Origin: Macrotrachela quadricornifera
Taxonomy: Eukaryota; Rotifera; Eurotatoria; Philodinida; Philodinidae
NCBI GenBank assembly: GCA_022393335.1
Contig: JAJEKB010020775.1
Coordinates: 554,011 to 618,010 of the forward strand
Direction of reading: 5' to 3'
DNA length: 64,000 bases
Shown here piece by piece: positions 23,593-35,578 of the stretch (positions are counted from its first letter, which is position 1; each line of letters opens with the position of its first letter). The position numbers and the translations under genes are program-made. The notes beneath the pieces were generated by a model. It was not told where the DNA came from and made no database searches. It worked only from the letters and a program-made list of their open reading frames with translations.

Positions 23593-24301
23593 AATAGGGG
23601 CAGTGGAACGTTTTGAAACTCAATGAAGATCTGTTTATCATCCTAAGATACTTTTGCACACATCAACATGAGGTATTTTGAGTGAATTTTAGATGATAGA
23701 CTGTTGCGGACTGCTTCATAGTTTTGATATTAGAAAGCTACTGCACTAAATTATTCTGTTCTTTATTTTTAGAGTTTCTAAATGTTTAGAGAAGGGTAAG
23801 AGTTTCAAAAAACAGAAGAATCATTTATTTCACATTAAAACATTTAGCCAAAATATCCTTATCTTTTTTCACTTGTTGATATAAACGTAGACATTATTTG
23901 ATTTAGATCAATTTCATCAAGTTTTCTTCATAAATATGTGCCAATAAACAATGATTAAGCAGTGACAATCATAACAGAATCAGTTAAATAAAATAAAATT
24001 AATTTATGATATTCTCTAAATATTTGTTTACCTATTTCGCACATATTTTAAATATCACAAATTATTGATATTTTTGTTATTTGTTTTAATTACTGCTCGG
24101 AAAAATTATAAGTGCTTCACTTTTGAATCTTTCAACATGAATATTACCGTAGCAAAAATTCCTTCTAGTTTCTTTCGTCACAATATATAAATAAATATGC
24201 TAAATGTTGGGACACCTGCGCCAAAGAATATTCATGTGTGTGACCAAATTCCGAACACATAATTTCGATGAGGTTCAAGTCTAACTGAGTCTATGTATCA
24301 T
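23593..24301. mobile_element. 709-bp insertion in the duplicated block, with a 10-bp imperfect target duplication
   Basis: Copy A is continuous where copy B carries 699 extra bases. The insert is flanked by TATATATCAT (23583-23592) and TATGTATCAT (24292-24301, included here); copy A has a single TATGTATCAT at that place. This is the expected footprint of an insertion with a 10-bp duplication and one later substitution. No clear inverted termini, poly(A) tail or coding frame were seen, so the element class is unknown. A deletion in copy A is less likely because of the flanking direct repeat. Confidence 0.6.
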
Positions 24302-24360
24302 GAGTATTTGTTGTCATTTTATTAAAATACTTTGAGATGTTTGAAGAGAAAAGATTAAAA

Positions 24361-25229
24361 AAAATACCAAATTACTTTCAATGGCATTTCTCGCCCGTTC
24401 TTTTTTTTGTCGAATATTTTGGAAAAAGTTTTTCTGTTTATATGTACTATAGATAGACTACGTGTTGGTATTTCGATCGTCGTTTGAATGATCTCGATCG
24501 GCCTTGCCATTCAACTGTTATCGGGTGCTTACGAAATGCTTTCGCCAAAAAAACATTTTTCAAAAAAATTTTTTAATATGTTCAGTGAATTCTACACGAA
24601 AACTTGTTCATCAAAATGCTGAAAAAAAATCAGAGTGTTCCCAAAGTTATTGTTCCGTTTTCTCAAAAACTGGATTTTCATCCAAGTCACATGATTGTAC
24701 CAAGGACAACTTCTCTTTAACTTCGTGCGATCGAGCTGAAATTTTTATCATAGATACTTTGAAGTATTCTTCAGAGGTAGTTTTGGTCATTTTAATTTCT
24801 AATGTATCCATCGGGACTTATAGGATTCTCAACGTCAGCAACTTGGTTCTGACAAAAACCTTTACGTATTTTTTTATTAAAACTAAAGAATGTGAGATTT
24901 TCTCGAAAGCTCAAAACTAACTCAAAAGTACAGTCATAGGCATCTGCAAAAAAACTTTCAATCCAATCGGTCAAAATTAAAGAAGGTTTGTCTGTGTCAA
25001 GGTAAGAACCTATGGAAAATCAAGATTTTTCCTAAATAACCATGAAAATCGCTTTAGAGAATTTTTTCCTCGAACATGTGTCTCATTATTTTAGATGGTC
25101 TATTTGTAACAAAAATTTCAATCCAATCGGACTTTTCGTCTTTGAGATCTGAAAATCTTCAAAAAAGAGGGGGCACCCTTAAGGACATTTTTTCATAGTA
25201 CGAAAAATTTTTTTTCCATTAGCGCTAAT
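24361..25229. other. Intergenic, repeat-like
   Basis: No gene. The phrase TTTCAATCCAATCGG recurs near 24955 and 25113, in a style typical of old non-coding transposon DNA. A frame near 24504 has no recognisable family and is not called. Confidence 0.4.
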
Positions 25230-25812
25230 ATCCATTTCAAAATAGAAGAGCCCTAAGTATTTTTCGAATAATTTTTGGTAGACACAAGATACAGACCTGC
25301 CGTTATGATCGTTGGAAAGAGGAATGAAGACGCATCGAAACATATATAACAAACTTTTCTAACAATTTGTCTTGAATGTCTTCAATCGAGATCTTTTAAA
25401 AACGGTGTATCGCGCCTGGTCGGTACAATGAATTTCCGATTTTCAGGAGTACATCAGAACCACCAATCGAAGATCTGCAAAACTACACATGGCCCATATT
25501 TTTAATTTATATAGTTCAAGAGTTATAGCCATTTTAGTGTGAGTTTCTACCTGATTTTTTCAGAAAATTAAGTGAAAATTTCACTTTTCTGCCTTCTGTT
25601 TTTGATAAACAAAACCATTTTTCTGATTTTCTGTGGTAAATTTGTTGGCAAACTGGTTAAAAAAAATTCAGAAAACATATTTGAAAAATCCATAATATAA
25701 AAATCAATGCATCTGTATCTCTTCTTTCCTATGGTAAAAACCCATTTCTCTATCTTGTCCCTATCAAAAGTTATTCAAAAAATATTCAAGGCTTTTCTTT
25801 TTTGAAATGGAT
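25230..25812. mobile_element. Long-palindrome element, family B, copy 1
   Basis: The left arm (about 25230-25360) and right arm (about 25680-25812) are imperfect reverse complements. The outer word TCCATTTCAAAATAGAAGAG pairs with the right-end CTTTTCTTTTTTGAAATGGA, and inner words around GTTGGAAAGAGGAATGAAGA pair with TCTCTTCTTTCCTATGG. A loop of about 320 bp separates them. The same arm sequences make a second palindrome at 29.6-30.1 kb. No coding frame is present. Such foldback elements are usually non-autonomous DNA transposons; the helper family is unknown. Confidence 0.65.
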
Positions 25813-27679
25813 AATAGTAATTCATTACTTACTTTGTCCTATTGAAAAACAAAATATACAAAAAAAAATACAGCATAAAAAGTCTAACACTTCACGTAAT
25901 ATCATTTATCTTCTAATATCTATTCCAAAAAAGAGACTTCCGGATAGTTTTTGAATAGTTTTTGATAGGAAGATGGTAGAGAGTTGTGAATTTTTATCAT
26001 CAAAAAGAGTTGATAAACACTGATCGAATCATATATAGTAGAATTCTTTCGCAAATTTTATTGTTTAATTTTTATAGGGACTTTTGTAAACCATTACATT
26101 GAAATTAACCACCACAGAGTATTCTGGATTTTCAGAAATGAAACGCAACCGGTAAGTGACGATTCTATTTTTTCTAGATATTAGGCAAAATTCCTAAACT
26201 TTTGCAGTTTATATATAAATTCGATACATCAAACAGTTTGAAACGTATATATTCTTTTTAGAAGAATTTACAAAACTCGCAAATCAATCACCGTCTCCGA
26301 ATAACAGTGAACGTGGAAACAGGAATCAAGTGTGAAGAATTTGGGTGTAGGCTACAGTGATGCTTCTAGGATCAACAAGTACTTCGAGCAAATTCAGGAA
26401 TATTCAAATGGATACATATTCAAGACTCAGAGGATTTTTTTTCCAATTTGTGTATCGCACTGCCGAGAAGCATCGGCAGATATTGCAGTCTTAGCAGAAA
26501 TTCGATGTCTGCTCCCTAACTCCAAGCATTTTCCGATACTTTCAGCCCAAAAATCGCGTCTTTCTGACTTTATGTTCAAGATTGATCGAATCATTGGACA
26601 TAATATCTAATTCGCGAATACACGATTTAGTAATTATACTCGATATAAACAATAGAAAATATTGTTGTTGCTCATCGATATCAATCATAGCAAATTTGCA
26701 TCATTTTTAGTCTATCCCTTGACTGTGCAATTACCACTTTACATATTTGTACTGATTTAATTAGATCTCATTTTATCTTTTTCATATCATTATTCTCTTG
26801 TGATGTTATGAAAGGGATGCTAATTTAATGACTTTGTAATACACTTGACTTATCAACAAAAAAAGAAACAAATCGATAGTAAAAAAATCATCGATATCTT
26901 TTTTTAACACTTTTGATTCCTTTCATTATTTTTAATAATAATTCGTTTTTATCGTTTGAAATTACAAAAACATTTGATAAGAAATATGCAAATAAAATTT
27001 CTGAAGAAAGAAGTATTGGAAGAATTCTATGACGATAAAACCATGCATGTCAAAATATTGTTAAGATCTAATGTATCAGGATTATTTACTGTTGACGATC
27101 TAAATCAAATAAATTAATGTAACAGTAATATAAATTAATCTCTTGATACTTTCATAAAATATAAGTGAGTAAATGCAACAATATATAAAACAAATAGTTC
27201 TTATATTAGGACTATCACGAATATGATAGACAAATTCGATCTCAAGTGTTCAAAACGATGTAACCGTTATCAATGCAAGGTTAGATTATATCAATATAAT
27301 TTTCAATCAGACAGGATAACAAGCTTTCATTAGTTTGTGTCTGGCATTGTGCGAGATTGTGTAATCATTTGTTATTACCTCAATATTAGCTTTATTATTA
27401 ATTTATATTTTGATAAATATGAAAATAACAAAATGAAATGGAATCAATAACGACAGCTCGCATTGAATATCTATTTTCCTAATTACCAATTCTCTACTAT
27501 AATATTATATACCTTTAATTACATTCCGCGCAAATCATACTTCGAAAAATATTACAAAATGTTATTTATGATCATTCAATCTAATTACATATTCATACGA
27601 AGCAAGTATAGTTTTATTAATAATGATAAATTTTCATTTTAATTTTAATAAAATATTTTTAATGAATTATTTGTGATAA
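25813..27679. other. Intergenic
   Basis: No supported gene. The frame near 26332-26610 lacks an ATG start and family resemblance. The right end is the AT-rich 3' flank of the GPCR gene. Confidence 0.45.
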
Positions 27680-28669
27680 CTATTTTATTTTCGAAGTTGT
27701 ATTTAATTCAAGTTGATTTCTTGTCATTACTCCAATACGATTATTCCAATGATTTTGATCATAACAAAATAGAACAAAACGTAAAAAATCTTGACGATAT
27801 GATGATGCTGAAATAAGATATACATAAAAATTGGATGCATAACTAATATATAAAATAATATTTCCTATATCAGAAGCTAATGTTTCTTGTGCTATACGAT
27901 ATGATGTTTTTACTACTGATGATGTTATACTTTGATAGATATTTACTATTGCAAAAGGTATTATTGGAATGACAACTACAATGATTTGTAATAGTATCAT
28001 TGAAGTTAAATTTCGTTGAAATGTGCCACGTAATTGGATACTGGTAATTGAAGTAATATTACGATATGTAAGTAAACCGGTAATAATTAGTATTGTTCCT
28101 GGTAATATACTAAGAAGAACAGGTCGAAGAAAATAATTCCCATAAAGAACAAAACTAGGATTAATAGGAGAACATTTTGTCGTAATATTACCTGTTGCAG
28201 TTTTACTTTCAACAATTGTATAAAAAATTAGATATGGTATATTAATACCAATTATGATCAAAATATCAATTGTAACAAGAGTTTTTGCTGTATTTAAATT
28301 ACTTCGATTACGCCATGTTACATTTCGACATGACATTAAAAATCTATCAATAGAAGCAAAACAGAGGCATGTTAAAGAAGTAAGAGTACCTATATAGGAA
28401 ATAAATAAACGACTTTTACACCAAATTATACTTGTTGATGATGCATCAATACCAAAACCTATGGATAATACTCGTGGAAAAAGACCAACTGATAATGCAA
28501 TAAGATTAAAAAACGATGAAATAAATAATAGAAATGAACATGATATTGATCGAGTAGAAAATAAAAGACAAAGATTAATTAGATTTCCGATTATACCAAA
28601 ACTAAATATAGGTACACCAACATAGATACTAAACTGAGTACTAATAAAAGTAAGTGATGTTGACGACAT
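27680..28669 (-). CDS. Rhodopsin-like GPCR, intronless
   Basis: A 329-residue seven-helix receptor. Helix 1 carries GIIGN (N29). The conserved cysteine before helix 3 is C84 (WCKS), presumably bonded to the cysteine of TTKCSP in extracellular loop 2. Helix 3 ends ASIDRF, a DRY variant at 108-110, and helix 7 reads NFYVYL in place of NPxxY. It should signal through heterotrimeric G proteins at the plasma membrane; the ligand is unknown, though the layout recalls divergent peptide-type receptors. It is related to the two receptors at 46.4 and 59.1 kb, with shared GVPIFxFGxxG and SPFY-like helix 7. Unlike them it has no intron in helix 7. ATG 28669 is the first Met and the frame is intact. Divergent receptors of this kind are numerous in bdelloid genomes. 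Confidence 0.85.
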   Translation of the reverse strand: MSSTSLTFISTQFSIYVGVPIFSFGIIGNLINLCLLFSTRSISCSFLLFISSFFNLIALSVGLFPRVLSIGFGIDASSTSIIWCKSRLFISYIGTLTSLTCLCFASIDRFLMSCRNVTWRNRSNLNTAKTLVTIDILIIIGINIPYLIFYTIVESKTATGNITTKCSPINPSFVLYGNYFLRPVLLSILPGTILIITGLLTYRNITSITSIQLRGTFQRNLTSMILLQIIVVVIPIIPFAIVNIYQSITSSVVKTSYRIAQETLASDIGNIILYISYASNFYVYLISASSYRQDFLRFVLFCYDQNHWNNRIGVMTRNQLELNTTSKIK

Positions 28670-29576
28670 GATGATGATTTTCAGAAATATTGTATGTATG
28701 CTAAAATATTGAAATATAATTCAATATCTGGTATGACATTTGAAAGTAACATAGCATTCACGCCATTCTGAATTAATTTATGTGTCAAAACCAAATTAAT
28801 ATGGATATAAAATATCCAGATTATGCTGAATGAGGACAAATTAAAAGAGAGATTTAGATATCTTCAAAGTGGATGTTTTTACTGGATTTAACTCAGGAGA
28901 AGATTGTGAGAATGTATATTTTAGCAAGAATTACCTGAAATGTAATCAAACGTTTTAGCAACCGTGGATGAAAACGGTCGAAATCTTGTTAAGAACATCC
29001 ATCAAATTAAACTTATTATTGATTTGAATTACATTCGTATTAGTTATTCATTGAATGATTTCGTCATCAAAATCTTTTATCATTTCAATTCAATCATCTA
29101 CAGTCGTTTCCAGACGTTCAAACTTATCAAAAAATTCTGCATTACTTTTTCTGTCATTGTAAGAAGTAAATCTTGATGACTTATCTTGTCAGAAACATTC
29201 AGACTATAGAATTCAGATTTTGCTATTCTGGTGGACTGGATGTGTACTTGTTAATAATATATTATTATTACTATTAACATTATATTCTTTTCGAATTATC
29301 TACCAAATACAGTCATCGAGTAAAAATCTCAATATTAGTCACAGAAAAATTGGGCATTCTATTGTTATGAGCGTTCTTTATTAAATTTTCAAAGATGATA
29401 ATAATATTAACAGCACAATCATGTAGTAATTTTCTTCACTATGCTCATATTTTTCTGCTCATTGACAAAGATACGCTCGTGCAGTTACAGTCAGTTTTAT
29501 TGTCTAGAAATAACAAATAATATGGCATCCTGATTAGATAAAAATATATTATAAATGTCCGTTGTCCATTTGAGAG
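28670..29576. other. Intergenic
   Basis: Promoter side of the GPCR gene followed by AT-rich sequence. No gene or repeat could be defined. Confidence 0.45.
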
Positions 29577-30065
29577 TTAAACGGCTATGATCGTTTTGTG
29601 AATAAGTTTTTATAGAACCGAGATAGAGATGTGGGGTTTTCATAGTTGGAAAGAAGAGATAAAAATGCATGGAACCATATATAGAACGTTCTTTCCAAGT
29701 ATTTTTCTAAAGGCTTTAGTCGAATGTTTTCAACGAATTTCTTTTTTTTTCTTCTACGTTAAAAAAGAGATTTTCTACCAAAACCTCATAAAAACTTGAA
29801 TTTTTCGATTATTTTGTTGGAAAAATGAGGTGGTCAATTGTGTTTCTGATGGTTTCCTGAAAGATCAATGAATTAATATCGTGATCATGATAGACATACT
29901 GTTTTTCTTGAAGTTTGAAATAAAAACCTTTAGAAAAATAGTTGGAAAAAACTTTCTATATATGATTCAATGTATTTTCATCTTCTCTTCCCAACGGTGA
30001 AAATCCCACACCTGTATTTCACTGTTACCAAAAGTTATTCGAAAAATGCTTATGACCATTTTATG
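29577..30065. mobile_element. Long-palindrome element, family B, copy 2
   Basis: The arms at about 29577-29705 and 29935-30065 are imperfect reverse complements: GTTTTCATAGTTGGAAAGAAG on the left pairs with CTTCTCTTCCCAACGGTGAAAA on the right, and the outer GTGAATAAGTTTTTATAG pairs with CCAAAAGTTATTCG. The arms match those of copy 1. No coding frame. Confidence 0.7.
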
Positions 30066-31639
30066 AATTTTTATCGGCTAAACTATAACTTTTAGATAGT
30101 CAAATCATATTTTTTGATTATTGTTAAAATAAGAACGAATTCTTTCTGATTGAAGCAATAGTCATTTAAGAAGTAACGTACTCTATAAAATATGATGATA
30201 TAAATCTATCACTTTTAATAACTGTCAATATTGACAAGAAATGATTAACAGATGATTATATAAACGAATTGCTGCGATCGTGCGCCTTATAAAAGTCTAA
30301 CTAATATGTGGTGAGTTGTAAATTATTCTGACAGATAACAACGAATGAGCATATAGTAATACAAGAATCATTAAATAAATATCATATGTGGCATATGTAC
30401 TTCCGCAGTGTCACATTCCTATAATTACAATATATTGGAGAAAAAGAAAGTATTTGTCATTCATTAATCTATAGTTCAGTTTAAGTCAGTACCTAGTCAG
30501 AACTGGACTGGTGCATATTTAAATTGCAATACAGATATCAACAATCGAATTTTGAACTAAAAGTAGGGATTTTTAGGAATTCTGCAGCCTATTGTAGAAA
30601 AAATTTCACGTATTGGTACTACTACTGTTACTAAGATATATATATACAGAAGCATTTGGTAAACATCTGGATTTGATTGCATGTTATCTAATTGTAAGGT
30701 TTACAATATAAGAAACGATAGGTTATTGATCTAAAGATTCTCTCTTTTTTACTTTATTTGATAATGAATTAAGATCATTTTGTTGATATAGAGCTTACAC
30801 ATGAACAAGTTTATTTTGATATATATATATTTATTCAAACGGTTAAATTGAAAAGAAGAGTACTTTTGTATATTTTCACCTGCTGTTCTACTAGGAGCTA
30901 GACGATATGTACAGTTTATTTAAAAAATTAGTGTTAAAAACATGTTTTTCCGTAAAAAGAAGTTTTCATTTAACGGATGACGCATAAAGAATTACGGTGC
31001 TTATATTTTCGAAATGTCTCCTCTATTATTCCTTAGATTAAACTATTTTTCTTTTGTCAAAAGACAATCCTTAAAAACCACCTAGATGTGGAAAGTTAAT
31101 AGAGAGAAGATCGACAAAAAAAAAGTTGGTATACATTAAAAATCAAAATTTTCAGAAAAGATGATCATGTTATTAAATATATGTGGAAAATAGCTGATAT
31201 TAATGACGCTCTTTCAGTAATTTTAAAATCCGACAGCAAAATTCTATGAAACAGTTGAACATATTACTTTGACTTAAAATTGAGGCGGTGATCATTTTTC
31301 CGCTTTTATCCTGAAAAACGATTATGATCATTAGATTACAGTTTATGAGATGAACTGGATCCGTGTGACAGCAAAAACAACCTTGATGCATAGTGACATA
31401 GTCAGAAAAAAATCATAGAAGGGAGGCATTTATCCTTTAGAAATGTTTTTTTTTTAATGATGAAAAGTATAACGTGTGATTTTAATGCCACAAGTCTAAA
31501 GATATTCGTTGTGAAAATAATCTCTGCTGTACTGCCGATTCGAAAAAATCTTGTTGACATTCTTATTCTGATTAATTGAATGAATTTTATAGGCCTCTGA
31601 TTTAAAAATGTATTTCTATTCATAAAAACAAAAAAAAAT
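30066..31639. other. Intergenic
   Basis: No gene seen. Short AT microsatellites lie near 30637 and 30820. Confidence 0.45.
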
Positions 31640-32045
31640 CTTGTCCCACAGTAATCGTCAGGATAGCTATATCGTTGAGACGATCATCAACCATCTTGTT
31701 ACGAGCAAATGTCTTGATCAATTTAAACCTAGAGAAAATACGTTCACATGTAGTTCAACTAGCAGCCATTGTGATTATAATTGTCACTAGATTGAACATG
31801 TTCGAAAATGTATGTTTGAGTAGACGAAATTGATGAAATAAATCAATAATATCTTCAGGTTTCTTACTGCTGGTAAACATATGTAAAAGGACAATATTCA
31901 GATACACTGTACATGTTAAATCAAGACCAAGTTCGAGAGCGACATTTTTAATTTTATTACCATTTAAGAAATGATTGTTTTCGGGATAGAAGACACAAAG
32001 ATTGCTTAGTAGAATAGAGGTAGCAGATGTAAGTCTTTCCACTAT
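31640..32045 (-). pseudogene. hAT-type transposase C-terminal remnant
   Basis: Read leftwards, the frame ends the dimerisation domain characteristic of hAT transposases. ITMAAS is followed by a TGA at 31757-31755, and the same frame then continues TTCERIFSRFKLIKT, then RNKMVDDRLNDIAIL. The family pattern is ASCERxFSxLKxIKTxLRxxMxxxRLxxLALL. Upstream, a stretch with LNIVLLHMFTSSKK belongs to the same region. The internal stop and the absence of the catalytic part make this a dead fragment. It is independent of the hAT miniature element at 49-51 kb, but shows that hAT transposases have been active in this genome. Confidence 0.7.
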
Positions 32046-32693
32046 TTCACATACAATGCTTCACTCATGTCTTCGTTTTAATTTCGTATAGTCAAGTTAA
32101 CGAAGAAGTCATGCTATTAAGCGAGAATATTTTGAATACTATTCTCAACGCTTGTTTTGTTTTAATGACATAATGCTACAGAATCTTCGTAAATGCTTTT
32201 AAATTATCGTTCATCGCACAGCTGTAAAAGCAAGTTATTCTGTTTCAAGCGGCTGCTTATTAATTCTTTTAGTTTCTAGGCATCACAGACTATTCAATAG
32301 TGGAATAACTAACATATATAAGTAATAGAATAGTTTATCATGACTTGATTCTCTTTTAAATTATTTTATAGAGATAAAACCATCTGATCAGATTCTGTAG
32401 CAGGAATCAAAATTGCTTATGGAAGCTCCTCACACCCTCACCCTCACCCTATATGAACAATTTATCTGACAGTGATTCTCAAAATGAATAGAATGGATGC
32501 AGTCGAGGATTAAATGAGTTGATGCAACGAGTGTTACTTTTCTTTTTTAAAGCAAATAATAATTCGAATAGAAACCGATTATGAAATAAGATAATCGACG
32601 ATAGTAGACTCTACTTAAACTAAATTAAGAAAAAGCATATTTTATTAAACATAAAGTTAATAATTTAATAATATTGTTTTAAAAAGATAAAAT
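32046..32693. other. Intergenic
   Basis: No gene. It contains a short (CACCCT)n-like stretch at about 32430-32450, too short to be called telomeric. Confidence 0.45.
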
Positions 32694-33674
32694 CTAATTG
32701 ATATTAATAATGGCAGGTGTAATTGTTGGATGATGACGACGATGAGATTTCATCATCCATAAATTTCGAACATGAGGAGATACTAATGCTAAAACAATAG
32801 TAACACTAGTTATTGATATACTAAAAACCACCCATTGAATTTGTGATGACCACCATGGTAAATATTTAGTAAAATTATAAATTAATAATATTATTGTTGA
32901 AGGAATAAAAAATATCATTAATAATCCAAGAAGAACACATATTCGAAATAATACAATTAAATCACGTCGTGCATTTATTTGTTGAATTTGTGTCATTGTT
33001 GATATTAAATTATTATTTCCTCTTCGCATTTTTCTTAATGTATAAAAATAACATCCATTGGTTATATTCATTGGAATTATATAAGCTAATGTACCATTTA
33101 ATAATGTACTTCGATAACTTGTATATTCAATTTGACAATGATAATCATCATTTAGATATTTAAAATCATTAAGTAATAATGTAGGAATAATAATTAAAAA
33201 GCAAATAATCCATTGAATAATAATTAATATTTTATAAAATTGAATAGATTGAAGTGATTGTTTGGTATAATAAACTACACGACATAAACGATAAATTGCT
33301 TGAAGAGTATTTGAATAAAATATTCCACATATTGATACTAATTGTAAATAAGCACGTATTCGACAATATATTCCATCGTCTAACGATATTAATAAATAGA
33401 TATGTCCAGGTAAAGCACGTGCATATTGTTCAAGAAGTAATGTACAAAAAATAAATAATGCAAAATACATATTAGCTGTTAAAAGTAATGCTATACGATG
33501 TGGAGAATTTTTTATTTTTATTAAATGATAAACAATAAATGTAAACACTCCTATTGATATACACATACTTATTGAAGATAATGTTATAGTCGAAGAATCC
33601 ATAATAATATTTATTATCTGTCGTGTTGATGAATTCATTTTGAATGAAAAGAAAATAGAATTTAAAATTCTCAT
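32694..33674 (-). CDS. Divergent rhodopsin-like GPCR
   Basis: An intronless frame of 326 residues with seven hydrophobic segments. The first Met is at 33674; a second, at 33638, begins MNSSTRQ and gives an N-terminus with a glycosylation site, so the true start may be 12 codons later. The DRY position is AIYRLCRVVYY, a strongly altered form. C102-like YCRIR ahead of helix 3 supplies the usual cysteine. Loop 3 is RRDLIVLFRIC, leading into helix 6 with a conserved-looking FFIPS. The tail is His/Arg-rich and short. It belongs to a different subgroup from the other three receptors in the window. It is probably a plasma-membrane receptor with unknown ligand; the changed DRY motif leaves G-protein coupling uncertain. 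Confidence 0.75.
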   Translation of the reverse strand: MRILNSIFFSFKMNSSTRQIINIIMDSSTITLSSISMCISIGVFTFIVYHLIKIKNSPHRIALLLTANMYFALFIFCTLLLEQYARALPGHIYLLISLDDGIYCRIRAYLQLVSICGIFYSNTLQAIYRLCRVVYYTKQSLQSIQFYKILIIIQWIICFLIIIPTLLLNDFKYLNDDYHCQIEYTSYRSTLLNGTLAYIIPMNITNGCYFYTLRKMRRGNNNLISTMTQIQQINARRDLIVLFRICVLLGLLMIFFIPSTIILLIYNFTKYLPWWSSQIQWVVFSISITSVTIVLALVSPHVRNLWMMKSHRRHHPTITPAIININ

Positions 33675-35578
33675 TATTTATTTATATAATCTATTAAACA
33701 CATAAGAACAAAGCTTATTTTAATGATAATTTAAGTAGCTTAAATATAATAGAAAATAATAGTAGGCGTTCTTTTTTTTAAAACTTTGACACCTTATAAT
33801 TATATAATCATGTTATATGAACAAAGAAATCATCGGTAATATATTGTTATTATTTTGAATTATTAATATATTTTCTAAACATTGTAGTTTAAACAAGAAA
33901 AATATAAATATATGTAAATATATGCATATTTATAGAGAAAAGTATCAAAAAATATTTAAATAGTCTATGGGATGCTTGTTAATAGGATAATCATGCATAG
34001 ATATTCTATTTTAAAATAATATATTATTTTCTATCGATTAATTTTTTTCAAAGAAATATTTTACTACCGTTGTTTATGTAGATGTTCGCGTCAAGTACCT
34101 TTAAGAAAGATTTCCTATGTTTAAAGTAGAGAAGGCTGTTCAGAAATAGAAATATTTCCATTTCAAAACAATATTTGATGATACTCCTTTCAACGATAGA
34201 CTCAGTATTCTTTACTTTTGAGTTGAAATTACTCCCATCATCTGTAGATGACCGAGTGATTGACCATGTTGCAATGTCAATTTTTCAGTTATCAAAGGTT
34301 AGAACAGACTAGATAGCACGTGATGATATAATTACTGCAGAGTAATGCAGTTTTTTCTTTTATAATCAATTGCTTATTTTTAGTCAAAAGTATGTAATCA
34401 GGCTTAACTAAAGCGTTGGCAAATTAATAACTTCGAGCTATGAAGATAATATCACCGTAAAGATGACGTTATTGTGCAGCTTAAAATAGCAGAGAAAGCT
34501 GTTCAAGTAGACAAGTAACGAAAAGTTGACATATTCACACGTAAAGTACTCTTAGTTTGACGTATAAGAAAAGAATTTCCCTAGAAATTTTTTTAAACAT
34601 GTTCCAATGTACGATTTTTACCAGTACAAATGGTTATTTTTTTGTTATACAGTAGCGAAAATACTTAGCTTTCTAATCGTATTTTCTTCACACTGTAATA
34701 AAAATGATTATTTTTAACACAGAAAAAAAACAAATACCAATCCGTACCTTTTTTGACTGATGATAAGGTGAATTGAATGAGCTAAAATATTCACTTTAAT
34801 CACTTGCATAGAAAAACTACGTAGATAGGTATTCAAAATCGACATATATGTATTCAATTCAAAACAATAAAAAAAAATTATCAACTAGCAATGCACACTA
34901 ATTTTTAACTGGTTTTATTCGATTCTAGTCAAAGAAATCGACGAAAAATGAATGTATTGATTTTTTTTTAGCCGAAATTTTTTTTTACATAAGATACCTT
35001 TAATAACAAACCGTATTGTAACAATTGGAAATAAAATCAACACAACTGCAATGATATTTATTGTTCAGACGTTCAAAATGATTTTATATAATTTTGAAGA
35101 AAACAAACACGGATAAAACACACAAAAAAAACCTATATTTATCATAGCACAAATTTGAACAAATCTGATGATAAATAGAAATCAAAATTACATAACATAT
35201 GTTTACAAAAGAACGAAATATAAAAATCTAAAAGAAAATGTTGCTAGTTCATTGGTTAATATTAATAATAAATTTGGCAAAGGGCCATCTGTGTCGTGAT
35301 TGAATACAACATCATCATTACTTTCAATGGCGTCAACAAAGTTAATGACTCAACACAAAGAAATTCTGTTCTCAATGAAACATGAAAATTGTGGGGAAGG
35401 TCTTTTTTCATTGAAGTACATGTCATTCATCATATACTGTATTACGTTACTGATGCGTAGTATTCCTTTTGCATTCTCAATAAGAATAGAATTTCTCTGT
35501 ACGCGCATTTATCCCATATAAAATATACGTTCTATTCCAAAATTTTATTTTCTTTCGTGAAAAACAAACAAACAAATA
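33675..35578. other. Intergenic
   Basis: No gene seen. A TTTATT word near 35544-35549 is the likely minus-strand polyadenylation signal of the ART-TPR gene, about 30 bases past its stop. Confidence 0.5.

Larger units (their letters stand above)
22383..24360. repeat. Segmental duplication, copy B
   Basis: Counterpart of 13563-14665. Similarity starts at the TATATTTTATTAT word left of the gap, continues through the gene and its upstream region to 23592, and resumes at 24292 after an insertion. Direct orientation, about 9 kb apart. Confidence 0.75.

Noticed and set aside
24504..24920. Open frame of 138 codons
   Set aside because: Start is not ATG, composition is atypical and the region carries repeated non-coding phrases.
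26332..26610. Open frame of 92 codons
   Set aside because: Begins at GTG, has no family resemblance and lies in repeat-like DNA.
32430..32455. (CACCCT)n-like stretch resembling telomeric repeat
   Set aside because: Only about three units, and not the TGTGGG type expected for bdelloids; treated as simple repeat.
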